Positions 19,401 to 26,254 of a stretch of DNA of 47,715 bases are shown here, in pieces. Origin of the DNA: a virus; the IMG/VR virus record IMGVR_UViG_3300022890_000034, positions 1 through 47,715 of that record; one strand, written 5' to 3'. The notes below the pieces were generated by a model. The model was not told where the DNA came from. It did not search any database and saw only the letters and a program-made list of their open reading frames with translations. The translations under genes and the position numbers were made by a program. Within the stretch, counting starts at the first letter, position 1. Every line of letters begins with the position of its first letter.

Positions 19401-19894
19401 TGCCGAAGGATAAGAAAGAAATGCACTTAGCTGAAACGTTAAGTAAATTACCAGTGATTAAAAGGTTCTTTGGTTTGACTAATCCTTATTCGCAGTTTGC
19501 AACTGGCATTAACGAGGCTAAGGAAAAGAGCGAGGTTGATAGATGGATTCAGAACAGAGGCCTTGACATGAGGGTTGAAGGTTATTTAGTTAATAAGAAT
19601 GTTAGTCGGAAGGAAGTAGTTGATTACATAGCTGGGTTTAAGGATAAGAAAGTATTTGATAGACTTAAGGACAGGTTTGAATTTCAGCAGAAGATTAAGG
19701 ATTTGCCTAATCGTTCTTTCTGGCTGCGAATGAAGAGTTTGAATGTAGAAGCCAGGGCAGAAGTTTATAAGAAAAGACTTGACAATGCAAGTGAAGAAGA
19801 ACGCAGTCAGCTAATGAATGAGTTGCAGAAAGTAATCGCTATCGGTGGAGTTGTTACTAAGGGATTTAGAGAAGAAGTTAGTAAGCTACAATAG
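13469..19894 (+). CDS. Giant polyvalent internal virion protein: lytic transglycosylase + zincin-like + DNA methyltransferase + LPD38-like
   Basis: 2,141 residues from ATG 13469, chosen for its GAGGT site and overlap with the previous stop. Residues 70-160 are a lytic transglycosylase domain: catalytic Glu about 87 in TES, GIAQI near 102 and AYNAGPN near 148. Residues 780-880 resemble polyvalent-protein domain LPD23 (TGYWLDKDGNFRYEI) and end in HEIQH (864-868), a zincin-type motif. About residues 1060-1225 read as a DNA methyltransferase: FSKGVMWRG, INSIMFDPPF (1112-1119), VLKPGGKLV and QKHARKSHSDFWVFEK. The C-terminal 800 residues resemble LPD38. It is probably ejected into the host to breach peptidoglycan and act on DNA. 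Two copies of the 25-bp palindrome lie inside the gene. Confidence 0.85.
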   Translation: MASEESLWNNLSSDDEESNWTNPSKSLASEESNWDSIGNENKVNAKDPLKYSFEPSDKSEPYLQSTSAAEKKYGLPENLLNQLINTESEFNPDALNPSGATGIAQIVPKWHPKVDATDPNASIDYAASLLKKHHDKFGDWDSALAAYNAGPNRVSKGMDKLPEETKNYLAKINAFRVKEAEKAKVGEVPVIEDLETPKFEEAGKGTIQGKLMTEQLAPSVQEFDTLKANPILAENFVGEVTETLQGYANLATQPMEVIRGGAEFALSLPGFGLGVIGATQKIMERMGRPFTFNDLYDSASEGMENLQTYWGEKMVEPLLGKPSAVSQLVGQTAMAPAIGISMVAGNLSNAFRDNPNVQGLIKFLGDIGGLVALSRIYHGSKAEVTAKAEEIVERAKVIANKESLLDKTFDEAIKAAQVEVIKTEKNQLELEAKELQKNLDYEKMIKNDLSSKTKKIKQIKQKQGEILDVQVNKALEKLPDGKDRSKIKRTEEVKVEEVVDEPATDLDLDTSIVREPIEFSTQRSPFREHDAEATNAMHKVYGEREKGVANDPELFTGKLINDVNRYLNGEEVPIEQVREGLSSLSMRAEEIKDMFVEDPTYPMNFINWQEMVGEAAKWARKAERVEVDPFAGIDLKPAPKVKAEPFAPDIWQVEQLQQTLNAIKAVGDPMASLIQNFGRDLGSRLYDSISDILGKEGDFPKGNRAEEVFANADRKIVERTGEPSVRLNTMIPLDEVPRQVRKALGGAKKLFDSVATGDIYRNKKLWNKTGYWLDKDGNFRYEIPNYIDIYNKKNKTRFNWLRLRDEGPQKLPDVLKNDELYKAVPKLKDVTVIVNEDLASQGMYSKTTNSIMMRLAPDFETLVHEIQHAVESKANTKFQGTNITMQEVKKMSQFTNELIATAKSPEVKRMARVFREDYLRNATNPDAVPMYTMSDLYREAKKSPDDYWKLQELDKRIFSEDPFESYQKDPGEALARLETERSNMSDQARKKEAPWETLDKMLEGEGIEPSGVELYSGIPVGKAIDLLKDTVKKFKGRIIKTVNKDQSQIIKDIAKLHTEGKFDADITFSKGVMWRGTGIEPGLKFDKRIEKEGVTKADVGKKIPLDDKSINSIMFDPPFLVEATKPGKERTGIMAKRFTAFRTVDEMWSFYKDTINESFRVLKPGGKLVTKTQDITYGNRMWASSSEIYNFATQAGFKPVDRFILEKEHGMPLPPNVKVQKHARKSHSDFWVFEKPKKSYTYPEQGGVKLLDITSVPAEGAKALVAGAKKLSDYTKRARGMKAFRPAQAARMLREEFNRSFIDRSGNIRNKLLDKLGDDGYSIVQKMYLSKGASSLAANNLKQMSKEVYSGLSKDGRRILDNLILADRMIDIGKYKTAKQFKFPEGLEPTNSAAYNELFQFIEKIDAKTAADLKQRAGAYFEWMKKPLKDLLDNGLISEEEFNNLIAHNYRQIKLVDVFDKRYQAKVGKKKRTVYDSGIESLARGRQTDVFEPSSEIMALEVFNRSYGRILNNKANQSLLELAKSQPENEFVRIKEKKGDKIPSGWDRTFVYENGERKSMYLSPEMSKEWITSNPEMSYKASQMLRYASLSPVLRTFATGINWGFALANLPRDIQHVWFTARAFKDGKWEPIYNPNMPVFAAQMGRDMASVFTDAVTRKGRYEEYIKDGGGMEFLVHQGRLLQRGRHVEGGIDKVYDWLGYFGETSEIMTRLAIRERAIRKGKSKQEATFIARDYMDFGQGGGIAKAADNAFPYLNAAIQGTRGLLRSFKPGSGSALSSSYKLAQYAALTSGLYIAMTKMHPETTKALKGSIDMQNNQCLPLGDDFGFEDSRGQMRYPYLKIPIDPGQKFFKTFFEASTDKWLGNEVDVNRVVDSLKELSPASVSELPPTISGVLGYVTNKDFWLNEDIWRKTDKAFDYPRSKEEYIPGKTPQAYIDFGATTGLSPERTKFAVEELVTNGTVWSYLLGQGYDAMFGDLPKDKKEMHLAETLSKLPVIKRFFGLTNPYSQFATGINEAKEKSEVDRWIQNRGLDMRVEGYLVNKNVSRKEVVDYIAGFKDKKVFDRLKDRFEFQQKIKDLPNRSFWLRMKSLNVEARAEVYKKRLDNASEEERSQLMNELQKVIAIGGVVTKGFREEVSKLQ
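14914..14938. repeat. 25-bp palindrome family, copy 5 (intragenic)
   Basis: Half sites AGACCGTT and AACGGACT are both close to consensus with correct 9-base spacing. It lies in the frame that reads KDRSKIKRT in the giant virion protein. As it is far from any start codon it shows the family is not strictly leader-bound. Confidence 0.75.
15604..15628. repeat. 25-bp palindrome family, copy 6 (intragenic, weaker)
   Basis: Half sites are AGATCGTA and AACGGACT; the spacer (AAATTGTTG) is less A/T-pure. It encodes ADRKIVERT, similar to the peptide under copy 5, so protein-level similarity rather than a DNA site could explain it. Confidence 0.45.
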
Positions 19895-19917
19895 TCCGTT
19901 TTAAAATTTAACAGACT
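19893..19917. repeat. 25-bp palindrome family, copy 7 at convergent junction
   Basis: Half sites are AGTCCGTT and AACAGACT. It begins at the stop codon of the giant virion gene and is followed at once by a 10-bp hairpin. No start codon follows within 50 bases, so here it marks the end of the late operon. Confidence 0.85.
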
Positions 19918-19954
19918 ATGTGGGAAGCGAGATGTACAGTCCAACTTCCCACAT
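19918..19954. terminator. Hairpin at convergent junction, probable transcript end
   Basis: A perfect 10-bp stem ATGTGGGAAG (19918-19927) / CTTCCCACAT (19945-19954) has a 17-base loop. No long T run follows on either strand, so termination efficiency is uncertain. The 3' half with its downstream bases (CCAACTTCCCACATTAAC) closely matches the end of the element at 47012-47064. Confidence 0.55.
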
Positions 19955-19973
19955 TAACCTATTGGAGTTGAGA

Positions 19974-20027
19974 ATGCCATTAGGGCCAACAGTACCCAAA
20001 AGGTTTCCACTAAGCATCACCTCCTAG
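19974..20027 (+). CDS. Possible 17-residue peptide
   Basis: ATG 19974 follows TTGGAGTTGAGA, similar to the terminase small subunit leader, and opens a frame of 17 codons (MPLGPTVPKRFPLSITS) to TAG. It lies downstream of the late operon hairpin. The rest of 19955-20086 holds only tiny opposite-strand frames (for example 20010-20045, 11 codons after AGGAGG) and no other recognisable signal. This could be a leader peptide or chance. Confidence 0.25.
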   Translation: MPLGPTVPKRFPLSITS

Positions 20028-20086
20028 TTGTAGATTTATTTTCATCCCTCATCCTCCTGGTGGTTGGGGGTTCATTTTAAGCAAAG

Positions 20087-20350
20087 TTATATCTCTGTTC
20101 TATCAATAACTTTGCTTATAATATCCAAAGACCTTTCGATATCTTCTAATCGCGCACGCATATCTGTAAATAGGGGTGGATATTCTGCTTCTGGTTTATC
20201 CTCTTTATCTTCTTCTGGTCTATCTTGCATTACTGGGGTGAGTTTATCTGATAGTCTAATTGCAAGTTCTTCAGAACGTGCAGCAGCTTCATTTAATCTA
20301 TTGAGGATAATAGTCGCAATTGATTCTCTTGTCGGTTGATTTTCTTTCAT
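20087..20350 (-). CDS. Small charged helical protein, last gene of the leftward operon
   Basis: 87 residues, very rich in E, R, D and K: a helical N-terminus (IATIILNRLNEAAARSEELAIRL), a proline/acidic linker (DRPEEDKEDKPEAEYPP) and a C-terminal helix (MRARLEDIERSLDIISKVIDR) fit for a coiled coil. No family is recognised. GAGGAG lies eight bases before its ATG, and the start overlaps the stop of the 54-residue gene upstream (ATGA), so the two are coupled. Confidence 0.65.
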   Translation of the reverse strand: MKENQPTRESIATIILNRLNEAAARSEELAIRLSDKLTPVMQDRPEEDKEDKPEAEYPPLFTDMRARLEDIERSLDIISKVIDRTEI

Positions 20351-20511
20351 CTTAAATTCTCCTCTTTATCTGAGAACGATATATCACAAGCAGATCCATC
20401 TGTATTAGTTCCTCCGCCATGGATTTCATATCCTTCTTTTCTTAATAGGTCTTCAATTTTATGTCTTTTTTCTACATGGATCGCGGGTATTATCTCTAAT
20501 TTAAAATTCAT
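20347..20511 (-). CDS. 54-residue hypothetical protein
   Basis: The frame runs from ATG at 20511 to TGA at 20347 and encodes MNFKLEIIPAIHVEKRHKIE and onward to a DGSACDISFSDKE end. A near-ideal site (AGGAGGTGAAAGG) precedes it and its stop overlaps the next start by four bases. Both points argue that it is real despite its length. It looks like a compact alpha/beta protein (strand, helix, strand pairs). Function unknown. Confidence 0.7.
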   Translation of the reverse strand: MNFKLEIIPAIHVEKRHKIEDLLRKEGYEIHGGGTNTDGSACDISFSDKEENLR

Positions 20512-20533
20512 CCTTTCACCTCCTGGTGTTGGG

Positions 20534-21730
20534 TTACTTCCCTAATACTCTAATCATTGTATCAGTTCCAGGTCTTTTAATAATCTCTACATACTTAGAA
20601 GCCTGAAGTGTAAACACAACCCTGTCCAAGACTATCTTATCCATGTTACCTTCAAATTGTCTAGCAAACTTCCACATAGGAATGTCTGGTGTAGAGCTGT
20701 TTTCGATAAAGACTATTGCGTCGTTGATCAAAGCAGAGATGTCTGAAGTTCCAATGCCTCGGAACACGGTGCCCATCTTTACCTCGACCTCTGCAAGTAA
20801 AGTTGCAGCGCGTTCTAGGTCGTCTTTGGAAATGATCAGTCCATTATTGCGGCTTGCACTGCAGGCCATTGATAGTGAGATTAAATGATTACGTCTTCGT
20901 CCACAGTAACCGTCGAATTTAGGACTGTAGAATGGAGGGTTCTTATCAGCTATATGACACCAGTCTGAGTAAAAAGATAAGGCGTTTTGACTGAAGTTCA
21001 TGACTCCTGACATTAAAGAAATTTGCTCTAAGTCATGTATTAGATATTGTTGAAGTTCAAGTTCGCGTTGAGTAGTTGAAGGAAAGACTACGAGCTTGTT
21101 TTTCTTTTCTTCATTGACAAAGATGATCCGCGAAGTTAATCCGCCGCCAATAGCTTCCATTGGCATACTTGCTTGAATGTTGTCGGGAGTAGTTCCGGCT
21201 AGAATGTTTACCCAGACTCCTATGATTTCCTCTTTATCCCTTTTAATCGTATCATAAGACCAGCGATTATGACAGTCGTACCAGTCGCAAAGGGATGCAA
21301 TTAGTTCTCTATTGTGATAGCCTAGGAATACAGTAAACTCATTGCTGAAGATACTTAAGGATGAATGGAATAGTTGTTCGCCAGTTGCTTGGTCTATGTC
21401 AGTTAAGTTAACTTCTTTCATGCGGCGAATTAAGGCTTGAAGTGAAGTAGCCTGTGAACTCATACGGATGGAAGGTATTTGCTCTATGATGTCGTAAGCA
21501 TACTTCATCGCAGTTCCTTTGCCAGTTGCAGATGGACCAACTAGGACGATGTAGAAATTGGGATAGAAAGTTAATGAGATTCCTATAGATACTTTGCACT
21601 TACGCTGCATAGCTGAGGCTATAGTTGAAATCGCAGTCCACTTGCGGAATAACAAGGGAGGTTCAGAGTTTTCAGTTAGTAACATAAAGCCATCTATCCA
21701 GTCTGGTATGTTTCGCTCTAGATCAGACAT
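20534..21730 (-). CDS. Primase/helicase-type P-loop ATPase (DUF3987-like)
   Basis: 398 residues. Walker A is GPSATGKGT at about residues 64-72, preceded by the DUF3987-like opening PDWIDGFMLL and FRKWTAISTIASAMQRK. A probable Walker B/acidic site is LSIFSNEFTVFLG (about 125), and a sensor-like section follows (VWVNILAGTTPDNIQ; GGGLTSRIIFV). Such proteins accompany phage replication modules and act as helicase or primase-associated motors. It lies immediately after the polymerase in the same transcription direction. No zinc finger or primase catalytic domain is visible, so a separate primase is missing or unrecognised. Confidence 0.7.
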   Translation of the reverse strand: MSDLERNIPDWIDGFMLLTENSEPPLLFRKWTAISTIASAMQRKCKVSIGISLTFYPNFYIVLVGPSATGKGTAMKYAYDIIEQIPSIRMSSQATSLQALIRRMKEVNLTDIDQATGEQLFHSSLSIFSNEFTVFLGYHNRELIASLCDWYDCHNRWSYDTIKRDKEEIIGVWVNILAGTTPDNIQASMPMEAIGGGLTSRIIFVNEEKKNKLVVFPSTTQRELELQQYLIHDLEQISLMSGVMNFSQNALSFYSDWCHIADKNPPFYSPKFDGYCGRRRNHLISLSMACSASRNNGLIISKDDLERAATLLAEVEVKMGTVFRGIGTSDISALINDAIVFIENSSTPDIPMWKFARQFEGNMDKIVLDRVVFTLQASKYVEIIKRPGTDTMIRVLGK

Positions 21731-21736
21731 AGTAAA

Positions 21737-21922
21737 TTAGACTTCCTTTCCAATATAGATAACCTTTTCCTCTTCATCGAAGTAAGTTTTGTACTTGGTT
21801 GGTAAGGCTTTGTTGATGTCTTGTATGATTTTAATAGGCACTGGTCTTCCGTCCAGGGAAATTACTTTAACTGCAAACTTAGGATTGAGTGCGTTGAGGT
21901 AAGACTTTTGCATTGAGTTCAT
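21737..21922 (-). CDS. 61-residue hypothetical protein overlapping polymerase gene
   Basis: The start (AAGGAGA site, ATG at 21922) lies inside the 3' end of the polymerase gene, overlapping it by about 44 bases. The sequence has two short alpha/beta units (FAVKVISLDGRPVPIKII; YKTYFDEEEKVIYIGKEV). It is not recognised. The tight packing between polymerase and ATPase suggests a replication accessory role, which is inference only. Confidence 0.6.
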   Translation of the reverse strand: MNSMQKSYLNALNPKFAVKVISLDGRPVPIKIIQDINKALPTKYKTYFDEEEKVIYIGKEV

Positions 21923-24404
21923 TATAGATCTCCTTTAGTTTATCTGCGAGTATTTCATTATCCCTAGGGACTTCTTTGCTTTTTAATTCTATCATATCAT
22001 CTTTGCACATATTAAGTCCGATAGCTACATCGCATGGAGTTTTGATTTTAGTCCCATGCCATTCTAAAGGTGTCTCGAGTGAGGTTTTAATTAAGTTAAT
22101 TATCTTAGCGTGTTCTTCCCATGGAACAGTTAAAGGAATCTGAAACACAACTGAGTCATGAACCTGGGCAAGCAACTCAACGTGTTTGAATAGGTCTTGG
22201 TTGTAGTAGATGTATTCTATTCCTTGTTCGTTTATCTTATCAGCACAAGTGCTTTGAGGTAACTGTGCATAGGCTTGACGGTAAGTATCAGCGCAAGCTC
22301 CAGCAGGTACGAATGGGTGGGAGGGAATGATAGGGCCTAGGAATAGACGAGTTCTGCCAAAGAGATTAGTTACAGTACGATTTTTCTTTAGCATGTTTTG
22401 AACTATAATGTGAAAGCCTCCACGAATCTGAGGGTAGCCGCGGTGGATCTTTTCGAGGATTAGTTTGGCTTCTGACTCACCCATTTCATTCTTAAGGGCA
22501 AAGGTTTTGTAGCCAACGTCGTAGTTAGTTGCGTGGTTTCCTTTCTTTCCCCAGAACCTTTCTGACTGGCGGCCATCGCCTAGTGTGGAAGAACCGTCCT
22601 TGCCTGAGATTTCATCGTAAGGTTTGCCAAAAATTACAGATGCAGTTAAACGATGTAAGTCAACTCCAGATTCAAATGCTTCTATTTGTGGGATGACTCC
22701 TCCGACGTAGGCAACTATTCTATTTTCAATCTGACTGAGATCGAGAGAGTATCCAATATATCCTTCATCGAATAAGAAAAATCGAAGGAGGTCATGTGGC
22801 CAGTTTTGTTGATTGCCTCCAGTGCCAAAGATAGTTTCTCCACTTGATAAACGACCTGTTTCAGCACCGACTGGTTTGTAACTGGATCTATATCTTCCAT
22901 CTTTATCTATTTTCCCTATGTTAAGGTAAGTTGAAATGCGCTTGCTAAGTCCGCGAATGTCTAACATCATCTGTGCAGCAGGAACACCTTTGCGTGATAG
23001 ACGCTTAAGTGCGTCTACGTCTGTGGTTACTGTATAACCTTGTGCAGTTTTCTTTTTATAAGGTTTGTGTTTTAGTTCTTTGTAAAAGTAATTAGCCATT
23101 TGTTTAGGTGAATTAAAGTTAATCGCATAACCTACTTCCGTGTTAAGTTTTTCCGCAAGATTATCTAATGTGTGTTGTTGCTCATTTTTGTGTTCTAACA
23201 TACCTTGAACGTCTATTTTAATACCTCGTTCAGACATGTAGATTAGTGGCTTGATTAGCTTACGTTGGCGATTGTAAGTTGCTTCATTCCCTTGACTGCG
23301 CAGGATTGAGAGTTGTTTTGGTAAGGCCTCGACTGGAATAATTGAGTCCATGCCGTTGTAGTTCCACCACGTTTCCCAAGTACCGGCGCCCATCTTCATC
23401 CATTGCTTGCCGTCTTGTTTGTAGTAAGGAACATCAGTGTGCATGTTGGTTACGAAGTCTAGTCCAGCAGGGAAATCAGGGAAGGCTATTTTTTGTGCGA
23501 TCTGCGTACAGTGTATATCACCTCCAGGGCGGATGCCGTACTTTCGGAATAGAAATTGCATGTCGAAGATGAAGTTCGCACCAACTTTGGAGATTTTTTC
23601 AGATTGGATTATCTTGGCAACAAGCAACATTATTTCATGTTCTTGGTTGGGACTGAAGTAATCTCCAGAATTGTCTCTGAACGGGATTGAGATGGATTCC
23701 GTAGGTGCATGTCCAAAGGAAATGCAGTCGACCTCTCCGTTAATGACTTCAATGTCAATAGCAATTGTTTGGCCTCTGCATCCGACTTCATAGCAATGAT
23801 CAAGGTATGCGATGGATTCCTGAAAGCTAGGTTTAATAAAGATGTTACGTCCAATCCGCCGAATTTCTGGGAATGTAGATTCATACTTTGCACGGAGTAA
23901 GTCCTCGCAAATTAAAGGTTTGTTTAGGTAGTTGAACTTCGGTGGGATGAAAGTTGCTGGGTGGAAAGTTGGGATTACTTTAAGGCCAGGGATTAAAGTT
24001 GATTCAAGAACTGAGCCGCGCCACTTAGTGATTCCAACGCGAGAGGTTAAGGCAAACAAAGGTATGTTGCCGAAAGCTACTACGCAATTTAAGTTAAGCT
24101 GACTTAGTTCATGACCTAGTTCTTTAATGTACTGATAGCCATCAGCGGACACAGTTGACTTACCGTATTTGCCTAGCTCGATGTAGTGTTTAAGTGGACG
24201 GTCTAGGTCCTTGATTACGTTAGTTAAATATAAATCTCTACGAATTATCTTCGTCATTAACAGACATTGGTCTAGACCTTTACCAGCAGGACCTATGAAT
24301 GGCTTAGGAGGTCTAGCGCGGATTTCTTGTACTCCAGGTTGTTCACCGCAACAGGCTAGCTTTGAGGCTACGTTGCCTGAAGGTGGAACGAATAGTTTTT
24401 TCAT
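21879..24404 (-). CDS. Uracil-DNA glycosylase / DNA polymerase I fusion
   Basis: 841 residues. Residues 1-175 are a family-4-like uracil-DNA glycosylase: GEQPG (20-24), PFIGPAGKGLD, LYLTNVIK and HPATF (H148). The usual N-terminal iron-sulfur CxxC is absent; only a CC pair remains. Residues 212-360 are a 3'-5' exonuclease with DIE (217-219), N277/D281 and YNGMD (349-353), apparently intact. Residues 385-830 are a family A polymerase: RLSS (518-521), motif A DLSQIENR (555-562), motif B RFWGKKGNHATNYDVGY (616-632) and motif C QVHD (747-750). It should replicate the phage genome and check it for uracil. Palindrome copy 8 ends 10 bases upstream, followed by a GGAGAA site. Confidence 0.9.
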   Translation of the reverse strand: MKKLFVPPSGNVASKLACCGEQPGVQEIRARPPKPFIGPAGKGLDQCLLMTKIIRRDLYLTNVIKDLDRPLKHYIELGKYGKSTVSADGYQYIKELGHELSQLNLNCVVAFGNIPLFALTSRVGITKWRGSVLESTLIPGLKVIPTFHPATFIPPKFNYLNKPLICEDLLRAKYESTFPEIRRIGRNIFIKPSFQESIAYLDHCYEVGCRGQTIAIDIEVINGEVDCISFGHAPTESISIPFRDNSGDYFSPNQEHEIMLLVAKIIQSEKISKVGANFIFDMQFLFRKYGIRPGGDIHCTQIAQKIAFPDFPAGLDFVTNMHTDVPYYKQDGKQWMKMGAGTWETWWNYNGMDSIIPVEALPKQLSILRSQGNEATYNRQRKLIKPLIYMSERGIKIDVQGMLEHKNEQQHTLDNLAEKLNTEVGYAINFNSPKQMANYFYKELKHKPYKKKTAQGYTVTTDVDALKRLSRKGVPAAQMMLDIRGLSKRISTYLNIGKIDKDGRYRSSYKPVGAETGRLSSGETIFGTGGNQQNWPHDLLRFFLFDEGYIGYSLDLSQIENRIVAYVGGVIPQIEAFESGVDLHRLTASVIFGKPYDEISGKDGSSTLGDGRQSERFWGKKGNHATNYDVGYKTFALKNEMGESEAKLILEKIHRGYPQIRGGFHIIVQNMLKKNRTVTNLFGRTRLFLGPIIPSHPFVPAGACADTYRQAYAQLPQSTCADKINEQGIEYIYYNQDLFKHVELLAQVHDSVVFQIPLTVPWEEHAKIINLIKTSLETPLEWHGTKIKTPCDVAIGLNMCKDDMIELKSKEVPRDNEILADKLKEIYNELNAKVLPQRTQS

Positions 24405-24414
24405 CTAATTCTCC

Positions 24415-24439
24415 AGTCCGTTTAATTTTAAAACAAACT
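24415..24439. repeat. 25-bp palindrome family, copy 8
   Basis: On the plus strand the half sites are AGTCCGTT and AACAAACT. It fills the gap between the methyltransferase fusion stop and the polymerase start, ending 10 bases before the polymerase ATG in the direction of transcription. Confidence 0.85.
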
Positions 24440-25775
24440 ATTTAACCGCATTAGCTTTGACAAGGAATGAGTCACGGTTGCTCTTTGATAAGTCAAAGCC
24501 AATAGGTGCCATGCCTAGTGCACTAGCAGCGAAAATGCCAACGCCTGAACCAAGAAAAGGAATAAATACACGAGAGCCAGGAAAAGCAAAGGTTTCATAG
24601 ATGTCTCTCATTAACTCGATTGGCCGTTCAGTTGGGTGAGTCTTTTGTTGTGCAGGGACGGGAGGGAAGTTGAATACGTTAGTTGAGCGCGCCTTAGCTA
24701 TGGCAGGCCGTCCTTTCCATGCGTAGAAGAACATTTCGTAAGAGTTAGGCAAGTGCATTTCTGGACGCTTAGATTGACCTGAAGGCTTAGTCCACACAGG
24801 ACACATGCGAGTTGTTTCAAACCCAGCACTTAGGATTGACTTGTAAATTTCTGCAAACCAAGGCTCAGGTGCAAACCAACAGATTAGCCAAGAGTGATTA
24901 GCCATAACGCGGTAGCATTCTTTGAATACAGTATTCATTCCTTTCCATAGTCCATCAGGACCGCCGTTCATGTAGTGTTCGATTTCTATCTCATTGTACT
25001 CGCCTAGAGTGTATTGAGATTCTCCGTCTGTCTTCTTTGCATTGCGTAGGTCGATTGCATAGGGTGGGTCTATCTCAACCAAGTGTATTATGTTGTCAGG
25101 GATTTTCTTAACGCCTTCGAAGAAACTATTAACAACGTAGCATTTGGAGAGTTCGTGAAGTTTAGTGTTGGAAGTTTGAGATTCTAGCTTTTGCGCGATT
25201 GCTCCCTTGACCATTACTTCATTTACTTTCTTAAGAATCTTAGTTGCATCTGACGCGGTCTTGCAGTTTTCAAATAGCTCAGGAAATGTCTCACGTGCTT
25301 CCGCGCGTTTGATAGATTGAGAAATTGCAGCCTTTGAAATTCCACCTAACATCTCACCAGTGTCTGCGCTTCCCCAGCCAACTCCATCAGGTCCAGGTGC
25401 TTTGACTCCATGAAGTTCTTGTTGCATCTGATGGATTTCTAAAGTTAGCTTGTCAAATTCGTAGAATTCCATATCTTTGCGATGAAAGTTCTCAGCCTTC
25501 TCAATCATCTTCATTTCCAGCTCGGATAAGTCGCGGTCGTAGATGCGGCCAGGAATTAAAGTTACTTTGTTTTGGTTTAGGACTGTGAATCTACGTTCGC
25601 CAGCAAGGAGTAAGTACTTTCCATTTTCTAGAGATTTAAATGTTAAAGGAGTTGTTAGCCCAGACTCTTTCATTGAAATTTCTAGGCCTTCTAAGTCGCC
25701 CATCACTTCACGGGCGCGGTCTGAAATAGTTATTGATTCAATAGGAACCATCTCCACACGACCTACGTCAATCAT
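24438..25775 (-). CDS. ParB-like domain / DNA methyltransferase fusion
   Basis: 445 residues from ATG 25775, placed eight bases after GGAGG; a TTG 15 bases earlier is the only alternative. Residues 5-95 are a ParB/Srx nuclease-like domain with LAGERR near 63-68. Residues 95-190 are a helical DNA-binding linker (GISKAAISQSIKRAEAR looks like a helix-turn-helix). Residues 215-440 are a beta-order N6-adenine/N4-cytosine methyltransferase: IDPPYAID (about 236-243), GLWKGMNTVFKECYRVM, THPTERPIELMRDI and FIPFLGSGVGIFAA. It probably modifies phage DNA at a sequence chosen by the N-terminal part. No restriction partner is visible, so protection or regulation is likelier than restriction. Confidence 0.85.
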   Translation of the reverse strand: MIDVGRVEMVPIESITISDRAREVMGDLEGLEISMKESGLTTPLTFKSLENGKYLLLAGERRFTVLNQNKVTLIPGRIYDRDLSELEMKMIEKAENFHRKDMEFYEFDKLTLEIHQMQQELHGVKAPGPDGVGWGSADTGEMLGGISKAAISQSIKRAEARETFPELFENCKTASDATKILKKVNEVMVKGAIAQKLESQTSNTKLHELSKCYVVNSFFEGVKKIPDNIIHLVEIDPPYAIDLRNAKKTDGESQYTLGEYNEIEIEHYMNGGPDGLWKGMNTVFKECYRVMANHSWLICWFAPEPWFAEIYKSILSAGFETTRMCPVWTKPSGQSKRPEMHLPNSYEMFFYAWKGRPAIAKARSTNVFNFPPVPAQQKTHPTERPIELMRDIYETFAFPGSRVFIPFLGSGVGIFAASALGMAPIGFDLSKSNRDSFLVKANAVK

Positions 25776-25779
25776 TAGT

Positions 25780-25995
25780 TTATCCTCCAAGGGTTTTTAA
25801 CAGATCAGCAATTTGCTCTGCAGTCATAGTTGTTGGGTCTACGTTTGTTACTTTCTTTTGCGTAACCTTTCGTGTGGTTTTAGTTTTGCGCAAAGGTACT
25901 CTGCGACTTAGACGAATCTGGCGGAGGACTTCTAAGGCTTCGTCAGTTGACAGGTCAGAGATTGAGTCATAGTTTAAGGATTCTAAGTCAGACAT
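25780..25995 (-). CDS. Small basic protein, unknown function
   Basis: 71 residues: an acidic helix (SISDLSTDEALEVLRQIRLSRR), a strongly basic linker (LRKTKTTRKVTQKK) and a C-terminal helix motif (MTAEQIADLLKTLGG). Similar ends (DPTTMTAEQ and a leucine-rich tail) occur in two other small proteins of this phage (33869 and 32758). A GGAGTAAGC site precedes ATG 25995. The basic linker suggests nucleic acid contact. Confidence 0.6.
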   Translation of the reverse strand: MSDLESLNYDSISDLSTDEALEVLRQIRLSRRVPLRKTKTTRKVTQKKVTNVDPTTMTAEQIADLLKTLGG

Positions 25996-25999
25996 TAGC

Positions 26000-26254
26000 T
26001 TACTCCTTTAGTTTTTCTGCAGCTAATTCAGCTTGCTTTAATGAAGGTAAGATTTCGCGAGGTTTAAGTGTTCCAGACATAATGATTCCTATTGCAATTC
26101 CTCCGTGATCTTGGACTAGGTCAAGAACGTCGTCTAGGATTTTGGTAAACAAAGCCTTGCGCATGCCGTAGTTTTCAAGCAACCTATCAGCGCGTTCTTT
26201 TTGATCATAGGTTATTTCAAATGAGAACCTTGGCTTGTAGTCAGTATTAGACAT
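26000..26254 (-). CDS. Small helical protein, possible DNA-binding
   Basis: 84 residues. The N-terminus (FSFEITYDQKERADRLLENYGMRKALFTKILDDVLDL region, residues 10-46) has strand-helix-helix order like ribbon-helix-helix or ribosome-associated adaptors. A glycine/isoleucine segment (GGIAIGIIMSGTL) and a helix follow. Short proteins with this pattern are common in phage replication operons, but no function is known to me. Its start overlaps the deaminase stop by eight bases. Confidence 0.6.
   Translation of the reverse strand: MSNTDYKPRFSFEITYDQKERADRLLENYGMRKALFTKILDDVLDLVQDHGGIAIGIIMSGTLKPREILPSLKQAELAAEKLKE

Noticed and set aside
19916-20017. 33-codon minus-strand frame over the convergent hairpin
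   Set aside because: Its Shine-Dalgarno-like AGGAGG is only two bases from the ATG and the frame consists mostly of the hairpin sequence. Not convincing.
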